Shown in pieces: positions 18,364-25,444 of a stretch of 64,000 nt of DNA. Under the pieces are notes generated by a model that ran no database searches, had not been told where the DNA came from, and saw only the letters and a list, made by a program, of their open reading frames with translations. Position 1 is the first letter of the stretch. Each line of letters begins with the position of its first letter. Position numbers and translations under genes: made by a program. Location of the stretch: contig CAYJPV010000030.1 in assembly GCA_964372095.1 (NCBI GenBank), positions 1 to 64,000 on the forward strand, in the 5' to 3' direction. The stretch comes from CAYJPV01 sp964372095 (lineage in GTDB: Bacteria > Acidobacteriota > Vicinamibacteria > Vicinamibacterales > JAKQTR01).

Positions 18364-19294
18364 GTTCGGCCGATGAGAGCCAATGCGATCGGAGACGAGG
18401 GAGTCAAAGTCTTGACTAGGCGGCTGACCGTCGGCTTGAAGGCCTTCCTCGTGGGATGGACCCTCCTTCGGGCGGTTGACGGCGTCGCGCAGGTGTTGCC
18501 CGCGCCGACCACGCTGCAACAGGAAAAGGAGGTGTGTCGGGCCGAGAAGGTGGCGTTGGGAACCACGATGGCCTCAGTGTTCCATGAGTTCGATACCGCG
18601 CGGGATCCTGTGCCCCTGGAGACCCTCGTCTCCGTCGACGGACGGATCCGCGGGTTACTTCGGAATCGACCCAGCTATCGGCCTTGCGAGGATGACAGCG
18701 CACTGATCTACGACAAGCGGTGGGAACGGATGGGAGTCATGACGGGGTACTGGAACGACCTCGAGTACACCGGTCGGCTCCTCGTTGTTGCGCATCGGAG
18801 GGCCCCGCGATCAGGTCTGCGTCCGTACACGCTGTTCGCGACGGTCTTCGGCGAGACGTCCCACTCCGGCCTGGGCATCATGCCCGACATCAAGGCCGCG
18901 TACGCCTACGAGGCGGAATTCCCGGACGGACCGTTCATCGGAGATGTCTGCCGCACCATCGCTGATTTTCACAAAGACCTATTCATGGTGCTCAGAGACC
19001 GGCTTGCAGACTACAAGTACCACTGCTTCGCGCCGTACATTCGGGCGGGCGCGCGGTCGCAGCAGAGGGACCAAGCCCAGCGCGTTGCCCTGGACTACTA
19101 CCAGCGCGTGTTGCGGCTCGCCCCCGGGGATCAGCGCGTCCAGACATTCCTTGAGGAGACCAGGAATGGCACGGTGCGAGCGTGGAGTTTCTGCGCTGAC
19201 TGATTGCGGATCCGATCTGCACACACGGCCGAACACCGCGCTGCACCAGACCGGCGCGGGTGGGACTGTGGGCGCCGGCTGGTGAGCGCGAACG
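18364..19294 (+). mobile_element. integron-type gene cassette A (unknown protein)
   Basis: Left boundary GTTCGGCC (18364-18371) is the exact reverse complement of GGCCGAAC (19227-19234), the outer box of the attC-like site that ends the unit. A cassette's first bases and its terminal R'' box must be complementary in this way, because they are joined in the circular form. The unit carries one gene in the array direction, whose ATG lies 1 nt after the boundary heptamer. No attC or attI fold was seen left of 18364, so this cassette may sit in a secondary site. Confidence 0.7.
18373..19203 (+). CDS. cassette-borne protein of unknown function
   Basis: A 276-residue protein with no family I recognise. 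A hydrophobic stretch at about residues 22-42 (LKAFLVGWTLLRAVDGVAQV) may be a signal peptide or anchor, preceded by a positively charged N-terminus. Downstream are several cysteines (about positions 55, 104, 190, 216) and a C-terminal amphipathic segment (ALDYYQRVLRLAPGDQRVQ) that resembles a single TPR helix pair. The reading frame fills the cassette and ends 23 nt before the attC-like site, as is usual for cassette genes. Codon choice is visibly less GC-rich than in neighbouring chromosomal genes. The exact start is uncertain: the ATG at 18373 is the first possible codon, but later starts near residue 17 would give a cleaner signal peptide. Confidence 0.62.
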   Translation: MRANAIGDEGVKVLTRRLTVGLKAFLVGWTLLRAVDGVAQVLPAPTTLQQEKEVCRAEKVALGTTMASVFHEFDTARDPVPLETLVSVDGRIRGLLRNRPSYRPCEDDSALIYDKRWERMGVMTGYWNDLEYTGRLLVVAHRRAPRSGLRPYTLFATVFGETSHSGLGIMPDIKAAYAYEAEFPDGPFIGDVCRTIADFHKDLFMVLRDRLADYKYHCFAPYIRAGARSQQRDQAQRVALDYYQRVLRLAPGDQRVQTFLEETRNGTVRAWSFCAD

Positions 19295-19301
19295 TTATGC
19301 C
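19227..19301 (+). other. attC-like recombination site A
   Basis: R'' box GGCCGAAC, left arm CGCGCT-g-CACCAG-a-CCGGCGC, 14-nt loop, right arm GCGCCGG-CTGGTG-AGCGCG, then AAC and R' box GTTATGCC. The arms pair over 19 bp with exactly two unpaired bases (G at 19243, A at 19250), both on the left arm. This is the extrahelical-base layout known for folded attC sites. The predicted cut is G^TTATGCC at 19294/19295. Confidence 0.78.
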
Positions 19302-19904
19302 GATCTCGTTCAGATTCACAGGTCGCGAATTCAAATGGCACAAAGGGTAACTTGGGTCCGGCTGAACGCGGATCAGCAGCAAGGCTTGACGAATCTGTCG
19401 AGAACACCTGGTTGGCGAGTCGTGCCGACGAAAGAACTGGCTCCCATCCTGCCTCCTGGATTGGTGCCCAAGCTGGACGCGTTGATGCTTGTCGCTGAGC
19501 CGACATCCACCGGCGGCATCTACTTGATGCTCAACGCGCTCCGCGTCGATCGCGACGAGATTGATCAGCAGCCGTTGGGAGTCATCGTTTCATCGACTGG
19601 CGCGAGTTCCAGTGGTGTGTGGGTAGACCACGGGCGCTGGGAAGGCCGCACCATCGACCTGCCGGACGACTTCTTGGACACAGTGGATAGCAGCACCATC
19701 GGCTCGTACTACTATGCGAATCCGCCATCAGGGATGCGTGAAGGGGACCTGGATCAGTTGTCCGGAGGTCACCGCGAGGCGTTTGCCAAGGTCACTGGTC
19801 TGCTTCGAAGCCGGAAGGATTCAAAACGGCCGGCATAACATCCGGCTGCACCCGACACCGCCGCGCCGCTCGCGCGCCGCAGCCAACGCGGCTGAAGCCG
19901 GGCG
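19295..19904 (+). mobile_element. integron-type gene cassette B (unknown protein)
   Basis: Left boundary GTTATGCC (19294-19301) is the exact reverse complement of GGCATAAC (19832-19839) at the start of the next attC-like site. The gene's TAA stop (19836-19838) lies inside that box, a common arrangement in cassettes. Confidence 0.76.
19335..19838 (+). CDS. cassette-borne protein of unknown function
   Basis: A 167-residue soluble protein with no signal peptide or membrane segment and no family I recognise. It begins MAQRVTWVRLNADQQQGL and ends in a basic tail (LLRSRKDSKRPA) whose stop codon is inside the attC R'' box. The middle has an acidic DLPDDFLDTVDSS segment and a Tyr-rich SYYYANPP segment. 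The start is the first in-frame ATG within the cassette; a 17-codon ORF beginning at 19297, at the cassette boundary itself, overlaps it and could couple translation. Base composition is visibly lower in GC at third positions than in surrounding genes, consistent with transfer. Confidence 0.62.
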   Translation: MAQRVTWVRLNADQQQGLTNLSRTPGWRVVPTKELAPILPPGLVPKLDALMLVAEPTSTGGIYLMLNALRVDRDEIDQQPLGVIVSSTGASSSGVWVDHGRWEGRTIDLPDDFLDTVDSSTIGSYYYANPPSGMREGDLDQLSGGHREAFAKVTGLLRSRKDSKRPA

Positions 19905-19911
19905 TTGGCCC
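19832..19911 (+). other. attC-like recombination site B
   Basis: R'' box GGCATAAC, left arm CCGGCT followed by GCACCCGAC, a GC-rich loop with its own small hairpin, right arm ending AGCCGGGC, and R' box GTTGGCCC (19904). The left-arm motif GCTGCACC(C/A)GAC is shared with sites A and C. The arms pair through CCGGCT/AGCCGG and partly beyond. Confidence 0.68.
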
Positions 19912-19926
19912 GACAACCGGAACTGA

Positions 19927-20331
19927 TTACGAACCGGATCGAAGTTGTTCCCAGAAGCCTCGAGGGCTGAGGATGGGTATTGGCGATCGGTCCGCGACGG
20001 CAAGCAGATCCTGGTCTCCCGTGACCAACACGTCGGCATGCCCCGCGACGGCCGAAGCGACGATCCATTCGTCGTCTGCGTCCCGGATGCCGAGCGATGA
20101 CGGCTCTGCCGGCTTCGGCACGACCTCCTGGGTTCGTAGAGTGCTGACGATCTCGGTGACGGTGCTCGCGGGCAGCTTGATGCGTTCTTCTAGCACGGCC
20201 CGGAGCTCCGTCAGGACCACGTCGCCGGTGATCAACAGGTGGTCAGCGAGAATGGTCCGCACGATGTCCGCGCACAGGCCGCGGGTCGCAAAGGCCGCAA
20301 CCAGGACATTCGTGTCCAGAAAGACTCTCAC
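19927..20331 (-). CDS. PIN-domain toxin (VapC-like)
   Basis: A 134-residue PIN-domain ribonuclease, the toxin of a type II toxin-antitoxin pair. The acidic active-site residues are visible: FLDTNVLV near the N-terminus, the Glu in LTELRAVLEE (about residue 45), and DADDEWIVASAV plus VTGDQDLL near the C-terminus. It starts with GTG overlapping the antitoxin stop by 4 nt (GTGA), so translation of the two is coupled. It lies antisense to the two upstream cassette genes. Likely target is cellular RNA; which RNA is unknown. Confidence 0.87.
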   Translation of the reverse strand: MRVFLDTNVLVAAFATRGLCADIVRTILADHLLITGDVVLTELRAVLEERIKLPASTVTEIVSTLRTQEVVPKPAEPSSLGIRDADDEWIVASAVAGHADVLVTGDQDLLAVADRSPIPILSPRGFWEQLRSGS

Positions 20332-20546
20332 GAGACCTCGCGGAACACGTCTTCATCGGTCAGGAACCCACGCGCCTCAGCGAAGGGCATGGCGCGTCGG
20401 CGTAGGTCCTCGAAGCGTCGCAGGGACACTTCGCGGCGCACGGCCTGCCGTACGATGTCGCTACGGCTCTCGCCCGTCCGTTTGCAGAGCCGGTCCAGCA
20501 TGCGCTCCAGGTCCTTGTCCAGGCGAATCGTCAGAGTGCTCTTCAT
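20328..20546 (-). CDS. ribbon-helix-helix antitoxin
   Basis: A 72-residue protein with an N-terminal RHH DNA-binding fold (STLTIRLDKDLERMLDRL, then GESRSDIVRQAVRR) and a C-terminal tail that would wrap the PIN toxin. It precedes the toxin gene in the same operon. The start codon is immediately preceded by a palindrome (20547-20563) that is the probable autoregulatory operator. Confidence 0.87.
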   Translation of the reverse strand: MKSTLTIRLDKDLERMLDRLCKRTGESRSDIVRQAVRREVSLRRFEDLRRRAMPFAEARGFLTDEDVFREVS

Positions 20547-20563
20547 GTGTTACAGTGTAACAC
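20547..20563 (-). promoter_or_regulatory. toxin-antitoxin operator palindrome
   Basis: Perfect inverted repeat GTGTTAC-AGT-GTAACAC directly before the antitoxin ATG. Read on the minus strand it contains TACACT, a plausible -10 element, so RHH binding would block the promoter. The transcript would be nearly leaderless. Confidence 0.65.
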
Positions 20564-20620
20564 GTCCGAAACGACGGCTGCACCCGACGGCAGCCGCAGT
20601 TGGTGAAGAGCGAACTCGGT
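20564..20620 (+). other. degenerate attC-like site C
   Basis: GTCCGAAAC (20564-20572) followed by CGGCTGCACCCGAC (20575-20588) repeats the R''/L'' layout of sites A and B. The right half (GTTGGTGAAGAGCGAAC, about 20599-20615) resembles the right arm of site A but lacks a clean GTT core. Its R'' box does not complement the start of the toxin-antitoxin unit (GTTGGCCC at 19904), so the site or its cassette has been rearranged. Confidence 0.45.
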
Positions 20621-20641
20621 GAGCATTCCGAGGCGTAAGGG

Positions 20642-20767
20642 GTCGCAACAGATGTGCTGTTCGACTACACCGAAGCGTTCTATCACCAGCGGCGTCGGCA
20701 TTCGACGTTGGGCCAGATCAGCCCGGCCACCTTCGAGCGACGAGCCGCAGCAAGTCAGGCAGCATAG
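20642..20767 (+). pseudogene. IS3-family transposase C-terminal remnant
   Basis: About 40 codons of the end of an IS3-family transposase (orfB): FDYTEAFYHQRRRHSTLG followed by ISPATFERR, then a stop at 20765-20767. The catalytic core and the first orf are missing, and no terminal inverted repeats were recognised. It abuts the decayed attC-like site, so an insertion sequence probably truncated the right end of the cassette array. Confidence 0.78.
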
Positions 20768-20834
20768 TCAACCCGTCCACCGAATCGGATCAAGCCCACA
20801 TTCACAAGGAGGTGTACATGAGGGGGGAGGGTCA

Positions 20835-21386
20835 ATGACGATCTCCGTGTTTGTTGGTGTCAGCGTCGATGGCTTCATCGCCCGGCTGAAGGGTGAACTG
20901 GACTTCCTGGACGCAGGGGGCGACGAGCCACATGGGTACGAGGAGTTCATCGCCACCGTGGACACAATCGTCATGGGGCGAAACACCTTCGAGACCGTCC
21001 TGGGCTTCGGCACCTGGCCGTACGGCGAGAAGCTGGTCGTCGTGCTGAGCGGTCGGCCACTGGACCTGTCCCTCGCGGCCGGCCGCGGAGGTCGAGTCGA
21101 GCACATGAGTGGGCCGCCGGCCGACATCGCTGCCACACTGTCTGACCGCGGAGTACAGCACGTCTACGTGGATGGCGGCATGACCATTCAGGGTTTCCTC
21201 CGCGCAGGCCTGGTCAACCGGCTCGTCATCTCCCGTGTCCCCGTGCTCATCGGCAGCGGGATACCGCTGTTTGGCACCCTGCCGCGGGACGTCCCCCTTC
21301 GTCACGTGGCGACAAGGACCTTTCGAGGCGGCCTTGTACAGAGCGAATACGAGGTAGGTCTGCCGGGGGCTGTTCGGACCGGCTGA
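20835..21386 (+). CDS. dihydrofolate reductase family protein (RibD C-terminal domain type)
   Basis: A 183-residue NADPH-dependent reductase fold. Visible features: VFVGVSVDGFIA at the N-terminus, the MGRNTFETVLGF segment, the VVLSGRPLDL strand, and VQHVYVDGGMTIQGFLRAGLVNRLVIS, all typical of the RibD_C/DHFR superfamily proteins often of unknown substrate. A strong purine-rich ribosome binding site (GGGGGGAGGG) precedes the ATG. It follows the IS3 remnant, and no attC-like site was found downstream, so I do not count it as a cassette. It may be a chromosomal gene or part of the acquired segment. Confidence 0.83.
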   Translation: MTISVFVGVSVDGFIARLKGELDFLDAGGDEPHGYEEFIATVDTIVMGRNTFETVLGFGTWPYGEKLVVVLSGRPLDLSLAAGRGGRVEHMSGPPADIAATLSDRGVQHVYVDGGMTIQGFLRAGLVNRLVISRVPVLIGSGIPLFGTLPRDVPLRHVATRTFRGGLVQSEYEVGLPGAVRTG

Positions 21387-21408
21387 TCCGCCGCGTCAGG
21401 CTCCGAGG

Positions 21409-22188
21409 CTACTTCTTGCCTCGTGCTTCCTGCTTCGTGCTTGCTCGGCGTCGGCGTGCCGGCGGCGCCCCCGGACCTGAAGGTCCGGGGCTACTTCTTG
21501 CTTCTTGCTTCTTGCTTCTGCTCTTGCCGACCCGTGCCGCCTTCATCTCCACCGCCCGTTCGATGATGCGCACAAACAGGGCACCAGTCTCTCCGCCTTT
21601 GGCCGGCCGCGACGAGAACCACACCGCCGGATTGCCGTCGGCCAGGATGTCCTCGAAGTCCCTCCCCGACTTCACGCTCAGCGGGGCGAACTCGGCGATA
21701 TCGAGCGGTCCCGCCCATTCGTCGCGGTGCTTCAGCAGCAGCCAGTCACGTCCGCTCGCGCTCTTCGTCCGCACGAGGGCCCACGACCCTTTCAGCTTGT
21801 AGCCGTCAAGCGTGAACTTCAGGTCGCCCTTCTTCAGCGCGGCGTCCACGTCCGGCACCTGCGGCTCCCACGTCCCGGTGTCCCAGAGCATGACGATGCC
21901 GGCGCCGTAACCGTCGGGGATGACGCCCTCGAACGAGCCGTAGGCCACGGGGTGATCTTCGACGTGCACGGCGAATCGTTTGACCGCGGGATCGATCGAC
22001 GGCCCTTTGGGCACGGCCCACGACAGCAGCACGCCGTTCAACTCGAGGCGCAGGTCGTAGTGGAGGTGGCTGGCGAGGTGTTTCTGAACGCAGAACAGCC
22101 GGCCACGCGTCGTCCGCGGCTTCGTGGAGCCGTCGGGTTCCGGGCTCTTCGTGAAATCGCGTTTGCGGCGGTACTCGTCGAGGGCCAT
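21409..22188 (-). CDS. stand-alone LigD-type 3'-phosphoesterase domain protein
   Basis: A 259-residue protein matching the N-terminal phosphoesterase domain of DNA ligase D. The metal-binding region is present (QKHLASHLHYDLRLELNGVL, then WAVPKGPS and VEDHPVAYGSFEG), as is the RDWLLLKHRDEWA block. In LigD this domain trims 3' ends during non-homologous end joining; here it is not fused to ligase or polymerase domains and neither ku nor those domains are in the window. The last 40 residues are low-complexity (Lys/Gln/Glu/Ala/Arg and Pro/Gly) and are encoded by heptamer repeats and a hairpin, so the natural C-terminus has probably been extended by repeat invasion. Confidence 0.87.
   Translation of the reverse strand: MALDEYRRKRDFTKSPEPDGSTKPRTTRGRLFCVQKHLASHLHYDLRLELNGVLLSWAVPKGPSIDPAVKRFAVHVEDHPVAYGSFEGVIPDGYGAGIVMLWDTGTWEPQVPDVDAALKKGDLKFTLDGYKLKGSWALVRTKSASGRDWLLLKHRDEWAGPLDIAEFAPLSVKSGRDFEDILADGNPAVWFSSRPAKGGETGALFVRIIERAVEMKAARVGKSRSKKQEARSSPGPSGPGAPPARRRRASTKQEARGKK
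21411..21530. repeat. heptamer tract 6 with embedded hairpin, inside a coding 3' end
   Basis: TTCTTGC/TTCCTGC units flank a perfect 10-bp hairpin (CCCCGGACCT, GA, AGGTCCGGGG; 21469-21490). The tract overlaps the end of the LigD-like gene and encodes its repetitive C-terminal tail. Confidence 0.85.
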
Positions 22189-22227
22189 CGTTGTTGGGAG
22201 CGGGACAAGAACGGGGCAAGAACGGGC

Positions 22228-23199
22228 CTAGAGCGCGGACTCCATGGCGCGCGAGAGTTCGGCCGACAGCGCGTAGCCGAGGCGCAGCCGATCGTGACGC
22301 GCGATTTCGTGGCGCCAGAACCGGCCCGACACGAGCCGGCAGTACGGCGGCAACGTCCCCAGTTCGAGAGGCTCCTTGTGTTCGTACGCGTACCGTTCGA
22401 GGGCCTCCCCGTGGGGGCGGGCCGAGTTGAACACCACGGTATCGACCGGACGCCCGGTCGCCGCTTCGACCTGGCGGACGCCATCGGCCGCCGTGAAGCC
22501 CCGCATCCCCCGCCCCTCCGTCATGAGGTTCGTCACGTAGATCACCGGGCCGCGCACCGAGGCCAGCGCCTCGCGCACGCCGTTGACGGCAAAGATCGGC
22601 ATCAGGCTGGTGTAGAAGCTCCCTGGGCCGATGATCACGGCGTTGAACTCGGCGAACGATGCGGCCACGAGACGATGGATCTGCGCCGGCGGGTCGAGCC
22701 AGACCTCCGCGATCTGGTGGCCGTCGCCCTGCAGGCGGTCCACCTCCACCTCGCCGACCGTGGTGGTCCCGTCGGCGTACCGCGCACACAGACTCGATCG
22801 GTCAACGCTGACGGGCCACACGCGCCCTTTGCAGCCCAGCAGGCCGCGCAGCCCTTCGATGGCCGCGAGGAAATTCCCGCTGTACCGCTCCATCATCGAC
22901 AGGAGGAGGTTACCGCCCGTATGGCCGGCGAGGCGCGAGTCTTCCAGCGTGGGCAGTCGCGACAGCAGGAGCCGCCGCGCCTCGCGTTCGTTGCGCGACA
23001 ACGCCAGCGCGCACCGCAGCACGTCACCAGGCGGCAGCACGCCGAGTTCGTCACGCAACTGCCCGGAACTCCCTCCGCTGTCGAACATCGTCACGATGCC
23101 GTGCAGTTCGACCCAGGGATTCCGCTTGAGTCCGGACAACACGCTGGGAAGACCTGTGCCGCCTCCCAGGCACCCGACCTTGATCGTGCGCAATTGCAT
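22228..23199 (-). CDS. yvcK: gluconeogenesis factor YvcK (UDP-GlcNAc-binding, CofD-like)
   Basis: A 323-residue cytoplasmic protein of the YvcK/CofD-like family. It has the N-terminal GCLGGGTGLPSVLSGLK phosphate-binding loop, the TMFDSGGSSGQLRDELG motif and the GPGSFYTSLMPIF and YVTNLMTEGRGM blocks. YvcK binds UDP-GlcNAc and is needed in other bacteria for growth on gluconeogenic carbon and for cell shape. It is not next to rapZ or whiA here. It is divergent from glgX with 81 nt between the starts, which might let carbohydrate metabolism genes share regulation. Confidence 0.93.
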   Translation of the reverse strand: MQLRTIKVGCLGGGTGLPSVLSGLKRNPWVELHGIVTMFDSGGSSGQLRDELGVLPPGDVLRCALALSRNEREARRLLLSRLPTLEDSRLAGHTGGNLLLSMMERYSGNFLAAIEGLRGLLGCKGRVWPVSVDRSSLCARYADGTTTVGEVEVDRLQGDGHQIAEVWLDPPAQIHRLVAASFAEFNAVIIGPGSFYTSLMPIFAVNGVREALASVRGPVIYVTNLMTEGRGMRGFTAADGVRQVEAATGRPVDTVVFNSARPHGEALERYAYEHKEPLELGTLPPYCRLVSGRFWRHEIARHDRLRLGYALSAELSRAMESAL

Positions 23200-23280
23200 C
23201 CGGTGATTCTAGCAGGTGGCGGCCGGCAGGATCGCACGCGCGCCGTCGTCGTGTCTCGGATCGGCTACAATGCGGCGCTG

Positions 23281-25410
23281 ATGCGAATCTGGCCTGGACA
23301 GCCTCACCCGCTCGGGGCCACATGGGACGGCCTGGGCGTCAACATTGCCCTGTTCTCCGAACATGCGACCGCGGTCGATGTGTGCCTGTTCGAGAACCAC
23401 GGCGCCACCCGGGAGTCGGCCCGCCTGCGGCTCCCCGAACGGACCGACCACGTCTGGCACGGCTACCTGCCGGACGTCCGGCCCGGCCAGCTGTACGGCT
23501 TCCGCGTGCACGGGCCGTACGCCCCGCACCAGGGCCATCGGTTCAATGCGCACAAGGTGTTGCTCGACCCCTACGCCAAGTCCGTCGGCCGCACGCTCGT
23601 GTGGAACGACGCGAACCTCGGGTACGCCGTTGGCGGCCTCGACGACGACCGCGACCCTGACGAACGCGACAACGCGGCGTCGGCGCCGCTGGGCGTCGTC
23701 ATCGATCCGTCGTTCACGTGGGGGGACGACCGGCCGCCCCGAACGCCCTGGCACGACACGGTCATCTACGAACTCCACGTGAAGGGGTTTACGCAGCGTC
23801 ATCCCGACGTGCCGCCGGCCCTGCGCGGCCGGTTCCTCGGCCTCGCCAGCGACGCCGCGATCCGGCACCTCAAGAACCTCGGTGTCACGGCGGTTGAGCT
23901 GATGCCGGTGCACTGCCACGCGAACGACCGCCACCTGGCCCAGCGGGCCTTGCCGAACTACTGGGGCTACAACTCCGCCGCGTACTTCGCGCCGGACGTC
24001 CGGTACGCCAGCCAGCCGGGCAGCATGGCCGCCGTCCGCGAATTCAAGATGATGGTGCGCGCGCTGCACGCCGCCGGTCTCGAGGTCATCCTGGACGTGG
24101 TCTACAACCACACGGCCGAAGGGGATCACCTGGGTCCGACGTTGTCGCTGCGCGGCATCGACAACGCGTCGTACTACCGCCTCCTGCCCGGTGATGCCCG
24201 GCAGTACCAGGACTTCACGGGGTGCGGCAACACGCTCAACATGCGCCACCCGCGTGTCCTGCAGCTCATCATGGACAGCCTGCGGTACTGGGCCGTGGAG
24301 ATGCACGTGGACGGGTTCCGCTTCGACCTCGCGAGCGCCCTGGCCCGTGAACTGTTCGACGTGGACAAGCTGGGTTCGTTCTTCGACATCATCCAGCAGG
24401 ACCCCGTGCTCTCCCGGGTGAAGCTCATTGCCGAACCGTGGGATCTCGGGCATGGCGGGTACCAGGTGGGGAACTTCCCGACGGGATGGACGGAATGGAA
24501 CGGCCGGTATCGCGACTCCGTGCGTCGGTTCTGGCGAGGCGACAGCGGGCAGGTCGCCGAGTTCGCCAGCCGCATCGCCGGCAGCAGCGATCTGTACGCC
24601 CAGGGCGGCCGGCGGCCGTACGCCAGCATCAACTTCGTCACGGCGCACGACGGCTTCACGCTGCGGGATCTGGTCAGCTACGAACGGAAGCACAACGAAG
24701 CCAACGGCGAAGGCAACCGGGATGGCGAAGAACACAACCTGAGCCACAACTACGGCGTCGAGGGCCCGACCGACGACCCGGCCATCCTTGCCATCCGGAC
24801 ACGTCAGGTGCGCAACTTCCTGGCGACCCTGCTGCTGTCGCAGGGCGTTCCGATGCTGACGGCCGGCGACGAACTGGGGAAAACGCAGCACGGCAACAAT
24901 AACGCCTACTGCCAGGACAACGAAATCAGCTGGATCGACTGGGACCTCACACCCGACCGCGAGGCTCTGGTCAGGTTTACACGCCTGCTGGTGCAGTTCC
25001 GGCGTGCGCATCCCGTGCTGCACCGCCGCACCTTCTTCCTCGGCCGCACCGGGCAGGACGCGCACGTCAGCGATGTCCTCTGGCTGGCTCCCGACGGGCA
25101 GGAAATGACCGCCACCCGCTGGCACGCCCCGGACACGCGTACGCTGGGTGTCCTGCTCGTCGGCAACGCCATCAACGAGGTCACCCCCCGGGGCGAGCCG
25201 ATCCACGACGATACGCTGCTTGTGTTGATGAACGCGTCCGAAGAAGCGGTGACCTTCGTCCTGCCCTCCGCCGGCGCCGGCCGGGCGTGGCTGCTCGAAC
25301 TCGACACCGCCCGTCCGGCGGAAGTGCCCACCGCGCCGGCAATCGGCCGCTACGATGTCGGCGGCCGGTCGCTTGCGGTACTGCGATCGTTGTGGTCTGA
25401 CGGACTCTGA
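23281..25410 (+). CDS. glgX: glycogen debranching enzyme GlgX
   Basis: A 709-residue GH13 enzyme that cleaves alpha-1,6 branches of limit dextrin in glycogen breakdown. It has an N-terminal CBM48-like domain (about 1-130) and the (beta/alpha)8 domain with the catalytic set: nucleophile Asp in VDGFRFDLAS (about 348), acid/base Glu in IAEPWDLG (about 384), and Asp in TAHDGFTLRD (about 456). The GlgX-specific DGEEHNLSHNYGVEG block is present. Length and N-terminus fit the family. It ends shortly before the assembly gap. Confidence 0.95.
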   Translation: MRIWPGQPHPLGATWDGLGVNIALFSEHATAVDVCLFENHGATRESARLRLPERTDHVWHGYLPDVRPGQLYGFRVHGPYAPHQGHRFNAHKVLLDPYAKSVGRTLVWNDANLGYAVGGLDDDRDPDERDNAASAPLGVVIDPSFTWGDDRPPRTPWHDTVIYELHVKGFTQRHPDVPPALRGRFLGLASDAAIRHLKNLGVTAVELMPVHCHANDRHLAQRALPNYWGYNSAAYFAPDVRYASQPGSMAAVREFKMMVRALHAAGLEVILDVVYNHTAEGDHLGPTLSLRGIDNASYYRLLPGDARQYQDFTGCGNTLNMRHPRVLQLIMDSLRYWAVEMHVDGFRFDLASALARELFDVDKLGSFFDIIQQDPVLSRVKLIAEPWDLGHGGYQVGNFPTGWTEWNGRYRDSVRRFWRGDSGQVAEFASRIAGSSDLYAQGGRRPYASINFVTAHDGFTLRDLVSYERKHNEANGEGNRDGEEHNLSHNYGVEGPTDDPAILAIRTRQVRNFLATLLLSQGVPMLTAGDELGKTQHGNNNAYCQDNEISWIDWDLTPDREALVRFTRLLVQFRRAHPVLHRRTFFLGRTGQDAHVSDVLWLAPDGQEMTATRWHAPDTRTLGVLLVGNAINEVTPRGEPIHDDTLLVLMNASEEAVTFVLPSAGAGRAWLLELDTARPAEVPTAPAIGRYDVGGRSLAVLRSLWSDGL

Positions 25411-25434
25411 GGCTGTCGCGCGGGACGTCCGTCC

Positions 25435-25444
25435 NNNNNNNNNN
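25435..25444. other. assembly gap (10 N)
   Basis: Ten N followed by a poly-G run, a short GC core and a poly-C run up to about 25501. The sequence quality here is doubtful, and the true distance between glgX and the downstream gene is unknown. Confidence 0.98.

Noticed and set aside
18192..18566. 124-codon minus-strand frame upstream of the first cassette
   Set aside because: It crosses the cassette boundary, overlaps the cassette gene and has no family features.
19297..19350. 17-codon ORF at the start of cassette B as a gene
   Set aside because: Too short to support; at most a leader peptide that couples translation of the overlapping gene.
20835..21386. RibD/DHFR-family gene as a fourth cassette or a trimethoprim-resistance gene
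   Set aside because: No attC-like site was found after it, and its motifs are of the RibD_C type rather than of DfrA or DfrB.
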